Of a stretch of 12,051 nt of DNA, positions 6,912 through 12,051 are shown piece by piece; within the stretch, counting starts at the first letter, position 1, and the number at the start of each line of letters is the position of its first letter. The stretch lies in the NCBI GenBank assembly GCA_022563115.1, contig JADFNY010000069.1:1-12051 (forward strand), given 5' to 3'. A model generated the notes under the pieces. It was not told the origin of the DNA. It did no database searches and saw only the letters and a list, made by a program, of their open reading frames with translations. Position numbers and translations under genes: made by a program. This DNA comes from Acidobacteriota bacterium. GTDB taxonomy: Bacteria; Acidobacteriota; UBA890.

Positions 6912-6941
6912 TTTATAGCAATCTCCCGGGCTTCCCCGCAA
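6912..6941 (-). promoter_or_regulatory. Putative promoter of the lytic transglycosylase gene
   Basis: On the minus strand TATAAA (6917-6912) sits 18 nt downstream of TTGCGG (6941-6936). This would start transcription near 6905, about 30 bases before the preferred ATG at 6873. It lies in the 215-base divergent region shared with the M23 gene. Confidence 0.4.
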
Positions 6942-6989
6942 GCCATCGGCGCAGCGGCGACGCGGCCCCGCCAGAGCCCGAGATACCGG

Positions 6990-7018
6990 TTGCATGCATC
7001 CCCGGCGCGGGATAAAGT
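6990..7018 (+). promoter_or_regulatory. Putative promoter of the M23 peptidase gene
   Basis: TTGCAT (6990-6995) and TAAAGT (7013-7018) are separated by 17 nt on the plus strand, with the palindrome TGCATGCA overlapping the first box. Both boxes are weak matches. A start near 7025 would leave a leader of about 64 nt. Confidence 0.25.
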
Positions 7019-7088
7019 GCGGCGATCGCGGGGGTCCCCCCGTCCACCCCGCCCCAAGCCCACGAGCCAGAACCCTCTTCCTCTCGGT

Positions 7089-8417
7089 ATGCGTTTGACG
7101 GTCTTGATATCGCGTGGAGTGGCCGGCGCGACCGCCGCGGCACTGCTCGTTTCGATGCTCGGGCTGGCGATCATCGCCGCCATCGGGCTCCCCGAACGCC
7201 CCACCGACCCGGTTTCTGTCTCCGGCGTCACAGCGGCACGGCTCGTGCCGCCACTGCCGGCGCCGTGGCCCCTGTCTCTCGCCGAGCACGCGGCTCGCAC
7301 CGTCGAGGGTGAGTTCCACCGCGGTGACACCTTCGCCAGCGTGCTTCGGAGCGCCGGTGTCTCGGCAACCCTGATCGACCAACTAGCGCGCGCCGTCCAA
7401 CCCGACTTCAATGTCAAGCGCATTCGCTCCGGTCGCCCCTACAAGATCTACTTCGCGGCACATGACGAGCTGCTGCTGTTTCGCTACCAGCCGGACAGGC
7501 AACGGGCGATTCTGGTGGCCGAAGGGCGTCGTGGCTGGGGCGCCACCGAGATCGTCGTTCCCTACGACATTCGCCCGCGGTTCATCCATGCCGTTATCCG
7601 CGGCAGCCTCGAGGGCGCCCTCGCCGCCACCTGGATGGGTCGCAGCGATGCCATCCGCTTGTCCCACAAGCTCGCCGGGATCTTCGCGTGGGACATCGAC
7701 TTCGCCGCCGATCTGCGCGTCAACGACACCGTCGACGTGGTCGTCGAGCAACGGTTTCTCGAGGGCGGGTTCGTCGGCTTCGGCGATGTACTGGCCGCCG
7801 AGCTGCGCATTGCCGGTCGCACCTACAATGCGGTCCGCTACGTGCGGCCGGGAACGGCGATCGCTTATTTCACCCCGACCGGGGAATCGCTACAGCGCGC
7901 CTTTCTCCGCTCTCCGGTCGACTTCACACGCATTTCCTCCCGCTTCTCGTACCGGCGGATGCACCCCGTTCTCAACGTCGTCAGAGCGCACCGCGGCGTC
8001 GACTACGTCGCCCCCGCCGGCACGCCGGTGCATGCTACGGCCACCGGAACCGTGACCTATGTCGGGCGTAACGCGCAGGCCGGCAACCACGTCAAGATCC
8101 GGCACGGCGGCTCCTACACCAGCTGGTATTTGCACCTCTCGCGTCCCGCCGACGGACTCGAGGTCGGTGACAAGGTCGAGCAGGGCGAGGTCCTCGGTTA
8201 CGTCGGCCGCACCGGATTGGCGACCAGCAATCATCTGCACTACCAGCTCGAGCAAGGCGGCACCTTCGTGGATCCGCTGAGCATCGATTTCCCCGCCAAC
8301 GCACCCTTGCCCAGCGAGCAGATGGCCGAATTCGCCCTGCAGCGAGGCGTCTGGATCTCGCGGTTGCGCGAGGGACAGATCGAGCGCCCCGTCGTCCTCG
8401 CTGGGAGCGGCGAGTAA
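7089..8417 (+). CDS. M23 family metallopeptidase (peptidoglycan DD-endopeptidase, MepM-like)
   Basis: This 442-residue protein has one N-terminal membrane helix or signal (about 11-34) and an OapA/LysM-like segment (GEFHRGDTFASVLRSAGVS, about 74-92). A central beta-rich region follows, then the LytM/M23 domain (about 295-400). Zinc and catalytic residues are all present: H301 and D305 in AHRGVDYVAPAGTPVHA, H349 in WYLHLS, and H382/H384 in SNHLHYQLEQGG. The architecture matches E. coli MepM (YebA), which cleaves D-Ala-mDAP cross-links during wall growth. The frame stays open back to an ATG at 6888, but that stretch lies opposite the leader of the divergent gene and has low-complexity composition, so I start at 7089, immediately before the membrane helix. 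No ribosome site is visible there. It pairs with the divergent transglycosylase in a probable wall-remodelling locus. Confidence 0.93.
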   Translation: MRLTVLISRGVAGATAAALLVSMLGLAIIAAIGLPERPTDPVSVSGVTAARLVPPLPAPWPLSLAEHAARTVEGEFHRGDTFASVLRSAGVSATLIDQLARAVQPDFNVKRIRSGRPYKIYFAAHDELLLFRYQPDRQRAILVAEGRRGWGATEIVVPYDIRPRFIHAVIRGSLEGALAATWMGRSDAIRLSHKLAGIFAWDIDFAADLRVNDTVDVVVEQRFLEGGFVGFGDVLAAELRIAGRTYNAVRYVRPGTAIAYFTPTGESLQRAFLRSPVDFTRISSRFSYRRMHPVLNVVRAHRGVDYVAPAGTPVHATATGTVTYVGRNAQAGNHVKIRHGGSYTSWYLHLSRPADGLEVGDKVEQGEVLGYVGRTGLATSNHLHYQLEQGGTFVDPLSIDFPANAPLPSEQMAEFALQRGVWISRLREGQIERPVVLAGSGE

Positions 8418-8430
8418 GTTCCGTCGGCCG

Positions 8431-8490
8431 GATTCAGCCGAGCGCCGGCGGATTCAACCGAACGCCGCCCGATTCAGCCGAACGCCGTGG
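8431..8490 (+). repeat. Three tandem 20-bp repeats
   Basis: There are three units of exactly 20 bp (8431-8450, 8451-8470 and 8471-8490) sharing the core GATTCARCCGARCGCCG. They begin 13 bases after the M23 stop. CGGCG at the end of unit one can pair with CGCCG in unit two, so the array can form small hairpins. It might serve as a 3'-end structure or binding site; function is unknown. Confidence 0.75.
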
Positions 8491-8541
8491 TAGGTCCTCA
8501 GGCAGTGACGCCGCGCCTCCCACGGCGCTCCGCGGAGGGGT

Positions 8542-8676
8542 ATGATCAACAGAACGACGACGAGCACCATTCCCTTCATGGTGCGTTGGCTGCTGGCGCC
8601 TTTCGTCAACGACATGCCGCGCGAGCAGCTCACCGACCTGCTGCAGACCACCCGCCAAGCGCTGGTTAACGACTAG
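8542..8676 (+). CDS. Possible 44-residue small protein
   Basis: An ATG at 8542 opens 44 codons ending at a TAG that is part of repeat copy B. The product reads MINRTTTSTIPF, a short hydrophobic stretch (MVRWLLAPFV), then NDMPREQLTDLLQTTRQALV, which looks like an amphipathic helix. A GGAGG (8534-8538) precedes the ATG at a spacing of only 3 bases, and it lies in the palindrome CTCCGCGGAG. An internal ATG at 8578 is an alternative. I recognise no family. It may be a real small gene, the eroded end of a larger one, or chance. The frame is closed by a TGA just upstream at 8506. Confidence 0.3.
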   Translation: MINRTTTSTIPFMVRWLLAPFVNDMPREQLTDLLQTTRQALVND

Positions 8677-8700
8677 CAGGGTGCTGAGAAACTCCCGGGG
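8673..8700 (+). repeat. Dispersed hairpin repeat, copy B
   Basis: CTAG (8673-8676) is followed by a C and then AGGGTGCTGAGAAACTCCCG. It matches copy A except for a few transitions. The TAG of its flanking CTAG is the stop of the small ORF, and the G-run at its end (8696-8701) lies about 8 bases before the ATG at 8710, where it could serve as a weak ribosome site. Confidence 0.6.
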
Positions 8701-8709
8701 GTACCGCGA

Positions 8710-9267
8710 ATGGATCTTGTGGCCGCCGCGCCGGCGCCGTCCGGACTCGCCACCATGATGCCGATGGTCGCGGTGATCGGCAACGGCGACGCCGACGCCG
8801 ATCGTGACCGGATGGCCGAGGAGGCCGGGGCCGCGATCGCCCGCGCCGGATACGGCCTCGTCTGCGGTGGGCTCGGCGGCGTCATGGCAGCCGCTAGCCG
8901 CGGTGCCCACTCGGTGACCAACGGCGCCGGGCCGCCCATTGTCGCCATCCTTCCAGGCACCGACAAGGCGGCGGCGAACCCCTACGCCGACGTCACCATC
9001 CCCACCGGCTTGGGCTACGCCCGCAACCTACTCGTCATCCTGGCCGCGGACGCGGTCGTCGCGATCGGCGGGCAGAGCGGCACGCTCAGCGAGATCGCCC
9101 ACGCCTGGCAGCTCGGCAAGCCCTTGTGCGCCCTGTCGGGCACACCGGGATGGGCGGCACGGCTGGCCGGAGAGGCGTTGGATGAAAAGCGGTCTGACCG
9201 GATCGTCGAGGTGCGCTCGATCGACGAGCTCGAAGCCTGGCTGAAGGCGACTCTAGCAGGGCGCTGA
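8710..9267 (+). CDS. TIGR00725/LOG-like Rossmann-fold protein (SLOG superfamily)
   Basis: This 185-residue protein has features of the TIGR00725 group, related to the LOG/lysine-decarboxylase-like nucleotide-binding fold: MVAVIGNG near the start, GYGLVCGGLGGVMAAASRGA (about 48-67), GYARNLLVILAADAVVAIGG (102-121) and SGTLSEIAHAWQLGKP. LOG enzymes remove ribose phosphate from cytokinin-type nucleotides with a PGGxGTxxE motif; here the matching site is GGQSGTLSE, so catalysis should not be assumed. The core starts at about residue 19. ATGs at 8755, 8758 or 8764 would give the usual family length of about 165 but have no ribosome site, whereas 8710 follows a G-run contributed by repeat copy B. 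The last residues (LAGR) and the stop lie inside repeat copy C. It is convergent with etfA. Confidence 0.82.
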   Translation: MDLVAAAPAPSGLATMMPMVAVIGNGDADADRDRMAEEAGAAIARAGYGLVCGGLGGVMAAASRGAHSVTNGAGPPIVAILPGTDKAAANPYADVTIPTGLGYARNLLVILAADAVVAIGGQSGTLSEIAHAWQLGKPLCALSGTPGWAARLAGEALDEKRSDRIVEVRSIDELEAWLKATLAGR

Positions 9268-9302
9268 AGAACTCCCCGGGGTGCTGAGAAGCTCCCTGCT
9301 AA
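9253..9302. repeat. Two abutting copies (C and D) of the dispersed hairpin repeat inside an 8-bp inverted repeat
   Basis: TAGCAGGG (9254-9261) and CCCTGCTA (9294-9301) are perfect inverted repeats. Between them run two direct copies of the core, GGGCGCTGAAGAACTCCC (9259-9276) and GGGTGCTGAGAAGCTCCC (9279-9296), which meet at the palindrome CCCCGGGG. Copy D folds as GGG-T-GCT, loop GAGA, AGC-T-CCC. The structure is flanked by CTAG and CTAA and provides the stop codons of both convergent genes (TGA at 9265-9267; TAG on the minus strand at 9301-9299). It may act as a bidirectional 3'-end structure, although it has no T-run. Confidence 0.7.
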
Positions 9303-10267
9303 CCACGTAGCGACTCGACCGCTGCGGTCAGCGGGCCGATGATCTCCGTCAGGTCGGCGACGATCCCGTAGTCGGCATACTCGAAAATCGGCGCCCGCGG
9401 GTCGTTGTTGATCGCCACGATCACATCGCTGTTGCGCATGCCGACGACGTGCTGGATCGCTCCCGAGATCCCGAGCGCCAGGTACAAGCGCGGGCGTACG
9501 GTCTTGCCCGACGAGCCTACCTGCAAGCCGCGGGGCAGCCAGCCTTGATCGACGATGGGCCGCGACGCCGCCAGAACACCGCCGAAGGCCTTGGCGAGCG
9601 CCCGAACGAGCTCCAGGTTCTCCTCGCTGCCCACTCCCCTGCCAGCGGCTACGATGATCTCCGCCTCGGTGATGTCTCCCGCGACAACCTCGGCTTCGTC
9701 GAACCCACGCACCGTCCAGCGAATCGCATCGGCGTCGATGGCGGCGTCGAGCGTCTCCACCTCGGCCGTCGTCCCAGCCGGTTCCGGGGCGATGAACGCA
9801 CCTCGCTGGCAGGTGGCGAGTTGCGGCCCCGGCTTGGTGCTGCGTTGGGTGGCGACCAACTTGCGCCGGTACACGAGACGCCGGCCCAGGAGACCGTCGC
9901 TCCACTCCATATCGACGCAATCGCTGATCAAGCCGGCTCCGAGCTTGCTCGCCAGAACCGGCGCTAGGTCGCGACCGAGGAAGTGCGAGTGCAAGGTGAG
10001 GATCGCCGCCGGTTGACGCTCCTGCGCCAGCGGCACGATCGCCTGGGCGTAGCCATCGGGAGTGAAATCGGCCAGCGCCGGGGCGCTCAAGCTAATGACG
10101 CGGTCGGCGTGCGCCGCCACCTGGTCGACGAGCGCCGCCGCGTCGGCGGCGCATACGATCGCGACGGCCACCCCCTCGAGCTTTCGGGCTGCCGCGAACA
10201 GCTGCAGCGAGTCGGGGTCCACACGGCCGGCGCGGTGCTCCACAATGCACCACACTTCGCGACTCAC
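9299..10267 (-). CDS. etfA: Electron transfer flavoprotein, alpha subunit
   Basis: This 322-residue protein is of normal length for EtfA. The N-terminal Rossmann-like domain covers about residues 3-190. The conserved C-terminal FAD domain contains VGSSGKTVRPRLYLALGISG (250-269), AIQHVVGM, VAINNDPRAPIFEYADYGIV (284-303) and ADL. FAD-binding residues of the GSSGKTV and GISGAIQH blocks are intact. With EtfB it forms the heterodimer that takes electrons from acyl-CoA and related dehydrogenases and passes them toward ETF:quinone oxidoreductase. The start is GTG at 10267; GTGA overlaps the etfB stop (10264-10267), indicating translational coupling. The stop TAG lies in the dispersed repeat. No dehydrogenase or FixX/EtfQO gene is in view, so the partner is unknown, and nothing indicates a bifurcating type. 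Confidence 0.96.
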   Translation of the reverse strand: MSREVWCIVEHRAGRVDPDSLQLFAAARKLEGVAVAIVCAADAAALVDQVAAHADRVISLSAPALADFTPDGYAQAIVPLAQERQPAAILTLHSHFLGRDLAPVLASKLGAGLISDCVDMEWSDGLLGRRLVYRRKLVATQRSTKPGPQLATCQRGAFIAPEPAGTTAEVETLDAAIDADAIRWTVRGFDEAEVVAGDITEAEIIVAAGRGVGSEENLELVRALAKAFGGVLAASRPIVDQGWLPRGLQVGSSGKTVRPRLYLALGISGAIQHVVGMRNSDVIVAINNDPRAPIFEYADYGIVADLTEIIGPLTAAVESLRG

Positions 10268-11031
10268 AGCACCTTCTCCTTCTCGCGCAGCAGCGTGACG
10301 AGCTCGCCGACGACGGCGTCGGGGCCGCCCTCGAGCATGTGGGCGCGCTCGCGCGGCGGCGGATAGGAGAGCTCGATGGTTTCGACCAGGTGCTCGGTGT
10401 CGACGCCGAGCTCGGAGAGCTCGACGCGAACGAGCTCCTTGCGCTTGGCCGCCATGATGCCCTTGAGGCTGGGGTAGCGGGGCTCGTTGAGGCCCGTCTG
10501 GATGGTCAGAAGCGCCGGCAGCCGGACATCGACGTCGACGAAGTTGCCGGCTTCGAGCTCGCGGCGGACGTTCAGAACACCGTCGTCGCCGACCGCAACA
10601 CCGATGACCATCGTCACCGCGGCGTAGCCTAGCAGCTCCGCCACCAGCACTCCGACCTGCGAGGTCCCGAGATCGTCGCTCTCTACGCCCGCCAGCACGA
10701 GATCCGGCTGCAGGCGCCGGAGCGTCGCCGCCAGCACCTCGGCGCTCGACGCGGCATCGTCGAGGAAGTCTTCCGCCGGCACGAAGACGGCATCGGTGGC
10801 GCCCATCGCCAGCCCCTTGCGAAGGCTCTGGACCGCTTCCTCCGGGCCGACGCTAACCACGGTTACCTCGGCTTCGTTGGCCTCGGCCAGGCGGATGGCC
10901 TCCTCCACCGCGTACAGGTCGTAGTCGTTGAGCTGGTAGCAAAAGTCATGGCGCCGCACCCGTCCGTCGTCGTCGAGCTCGATGCGCGACTCCGGCTCCA
11001 CCACGGCTTTCATCAGTACAGCGATGCGCAC
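10264..11031 (-). CDS. etfB: Electron transfer flavoprotein, beta subunit
   Basis: This 255-residue protein is of typical length. It begins MRIAVLMKAVVEPE, has NDYDLYAVEEAIRL (35-48) and VVSVGPEEAVQSLRKGLAMG (58-77), then DLVLAGVESDDLGTSQVGVL (110-129). The ETF beta signature follows: RRELEAGNFVDVDVRLPALL, TIQTGLNEPRYPSLKGIM and AAKRKEL (about 156-200). It should bind AMP and form the heterodimer with EtfA. I chose the GTG at 11031 because GGAAGG lies 5 bases upstream and the family N-terminus starts exactly there; the longer open frame to 11271 overlaps the thioesterase gene and is not conserved. The 49-base gap to the thioesterase stop has no clear promoter, so the four minus-strand genes could be one operon. 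Confidence 0.96.
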   Translation of the reverse strand: MRIAVLMKAVVEPESRIELDDDGRVRRHDFCYQLNDYDLYAVEEAIRLAEANEAEVTVVSVGPEEAVQSLRKGLAMGATDAVFVPAEDFLDDAASSAEVLAATLRRLQPDLVLAGVESDDLGTSQVGVLVAELLGYAAVTMVIGVAVGDDGVLNVRRELEAGNFVDVDVRLPALLTIQTGLNEPRYPSLKGIMAAKRKELVRVELSELGVDTEHLVETIELSYPPPRERAHMLEGGPDAVVGELVTLLREKEKVL

Positions 11032-11080
11032 GGGTACCTTCCGTCGGGAGGGGGTGTAAAAGGTTGCTGCCGGATGGAGT

Positions 11081-11560
11081 TTAGCAGCCTCGCACTTCCA
11101 GCCGCTGCCGACGGCGACGCAGGGCGCGCTCGTGGAGCGCTTTCTCGTCGTCGGTCTCGGGCACCACCGCCGGTACCTCGACCGGAACTCCATCCTCCAG
11201 GGCGACGAACACCAATCGGGCCGTTGTCGTGTGCGAGCCCTCACCGGTGACCGGATTCTCGCCCCGCACATCGACCCTCACCTCCATCGAGGTACGGCCG
11301 ACGCAGGTGACCACCGCGTCGAGCAGCACCATGTGGCCGGTGGGAATCGGGGCATGGAACACGACATCGTCGATCGCCGCGGTGACGACCATGCGGCGCG
11401 CGTGGCGCATCGCCGACATCGCCCCCGCAAGATCGATCCAATGCATCAGCCGGCCGCCGCTCAGCGTCCCATGTGGGTTCGTATCGTTCGGCATCACCAG
11501 CTCGGACGTGTGCACGAACGACGCACCCATCGGCCGCGGCAGGATTGCGTTTTCCGCCAT
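11081..11560 (-). CDS. Acyl-CoA thioesterase (YciA/BFIT-type hotdog)
   Basis: This 159-residue single hotdog-domain protein contains the family block MPNDTNPHGTLSGGRLMHWI (23-42), then DLAGAMSAMRHA with D43 as the likely catalytic acid and N28 nearby, FHAPIPTGHMVLLDAVVTCV and VGRTSMEVRVDV, and a charged C-terminus. YciA-type enzymes usually read GTLFGG; here a Ser replaces the Phe, a minor variation. It would hydrolyse acyl-CoA to free acid and CoA in the cytosol; chain-length preference cannot be told. It starts 3 bases after the RNase Z stop, so the two are co-transcribed, and it precedes etfB, an acyl-CoA-related context. Confidence 0.9.
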   Translation of the reverse strand: MAENAILPRPMGASFVHTSELVMPNDTNPHGTLSGGRLMHWIDLAGAMSAMRHARRMVVTAAIDDVVFHAPIPTGHMVLLDAVVTCVGRTSMEVRVDVRGENPVTGEGSHTTTARLVFVALEDGVPVEVPAVVPETDDEKALHERALRRRRQRLEVRGC

Positions 11561-11563
11561 CGG

Positions 11564-12051
11564 TCAGACCTGCACTTCCATGAGGTCGTGGGCGACCTCA
11601 ACCCGAGAAAACAACGAGCCCGCTTCGTCGAGAAGCGGGCGGGGATCATGGTAACGCGCCGACACGTGGATGAGCAGGAGGCGGCCGGCGCCGGCCCTCG
11701 CCGCCATCTCCGCCGCCTGGCGCGCGGTGCTGTGCCCTCGTCGCCGGGCCTCCAGGGAGAGCTCCTCGGTGAAGGTCGAATCACAGATAAAGAGATCGGC
11801 GCCGCGCGCCAGCTCGACGGCGGCCTCACACGGCCTGGTGTCGACGCAATAAGCCAGCGTGCTTCCCGGGCGCGGGGAACCCAATACTTGGGACGGTTCG
11901 ACGACCGTACCGTCGTCTAGCTCGACCGTTTCGCCGCGCTGCAAGCGTCCAAACAGGGGGCCCTCCGGGACGCCCAGGCGGCGCGCCGCCTCGACATTGA
12001 AGCGTCCCACCCGATCGGCCTCCTCGATGCGAAACCCGAGGGTGGCGATCC
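11564..12051 (-). CDS. rnz: Ribonuclease Z (tRNA 3' endonuclease), C-terminal part, 5' end outside window
   Basis: The visible 161 residues are open to the window edge and match the second half of RNase Z: GFRIEEADRVGRFNVEAARR, LGVPEGPLFGRLQRGETVEL and VVEPSQVLG. These are followed by LFICDSTFTEE (Asp metal ligand), RGHSTARQAAEMA and LLLIHVSARY (His ligand in HxSxRY). The N-terminal HxHxDH motif would lie beyond the edge. It is a metallo-beta-lactamase-fold, zinc-dependent enzyme that removes 3' trailers from tRNA precursors. It is probably first or early in the operon with the thioesterase and etfBA. Confidence 0.94.
   Translation of the reverse strand, partial: IATLGFRIEEADRVGRFNVEAARRLGVPEGPLFGRLQRGETVELDDGTVVEPSQVLGSPRPGSTLAYCVDTRPCEAAVELARGADLFICDSTFTEELSLEARRRGHSTARQAAEMAARAGAGRLLLIHVSARYHDPRPLLDEAGSLFSRVEVAHDLMEVQV

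Noticed and set aside
6888..7088. N-terminal extension of the M23 peptidase from an ATG at 6888
   Set aside because: The 67 extra residues are Pro/Arg/Ser-rich without family resemblance, lie over the divergent promoter region, and would put the signal helix at about residue 78.
11070..11090. Possible fifth copy of the dispersed repeat at the thioesterase stop (GCTGCTAAACTCC)
   Set aside because: Only a loose match: the GAGA/GAAG loop and the closing CCC are missing, so chance similarity is more likely.
11032..11271. Longer etfB frame beginning near 11271
   Set aside because: It overlaps the thioesterase gene and reads Arg/Ser-rich shadow sequence; the GTG at 11031 has a good ribosome site and the family N-terminus.
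1..12051. CRISPR array, tRNA/rRNA genes, riboswitch, transposase or phage genes
   Set aside because: No spacer-separated repeat series, no recognisable tRNA cloverleaf or rRNA sequence, and no transposase, integrase or phage protein motif was found on either strand by eye.

Overview
The window is a GC-rich piece of what looks like the chromosome of a Gram-negative bacterium. It carries a lipoprotein, a LysM lytic transglycosylase, a periplasmic-type c cytochrome and a housekeeping Rho factor. The combination of Rho, ETF, hotdog thioesterase and a probable selenoprotein would suit a deltaproteobacterial-type or related uncultured lineage, but no rRNA or other taxonomic marker is present, so this is only an impression. 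No tRNA, rRNA, CRISPR array or intact transposase was found.

Layout. (1) 3-782 (+) is the C-terminal part of an MFS exporter of the fosmidomycin-resistance (Fsr) type. (2) 830-1769 (-) is the most interesting stretch. An AhpD-like/carboxymuconolactone-decarboxylase-family protein is interrupted by one in-frame TGA exactly at the second Cys of its CxxC motif, and a SECIS-like hairpin lies 13 nt downstream, so it is probably a selenoprotein with a C-H-Y-Sec redox motif. It overlaps a lemA gene that breaks off after about 72 codons and runs into the out-of-frame Gly-rich tail of a DUF2207/TPM-type protein, which looks like a deletion scar. (3) 1886-3286 (-) is rho, with a good sigma70-like promoter. 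(4) 3551-3976 (-) is a small monohaem cytochrome c with its own -10 box. (5) 4052-8417 is a probable cell-envelope block: a GH113-like TIM-barrel lipoprotein and a lytic transglycosylase with four LysM-like units on the minus strand, divergent from an M23 endopeptidase on the plus strand. (6) 8418-8709 is a short accessory gap holding three 20-bp tandem repeats and a doubtful 44-codon ORF. (7) 8710-9267 (+) is a TIGR00725/LOG-like Rossmann protein, convergent with the minus-strand series etfA-etfB-thioesterase-RNase Z (9299-12051). etfB and etfA overlap by 4 bp, as do the selenoprotein gene and lemA.

A short dispersed repeat occurs four times (806-833, 8673-8700 and two abutting copies in 9253-9302). 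It always sits beside a YTAR tetranucleotide and mostly supplies or abuts a stop codon. It can fold as an 18-nt hairpin, and one base pair in its stem changes in a compensatory way between copies.

How the genes may work together. The transglycosylase, the M23 endopeptidase and perhaps the GH lipoprotein would act on envelope glycans. ETF alpha/beta form one heterodimer that takes electrons from acyl-CoA-type dehydrogenases, and the adjacent acyl-CoA thioesterase fits the same acyl-CoA theme. The selenoprotein would act in thiol redox or peroxide defence.
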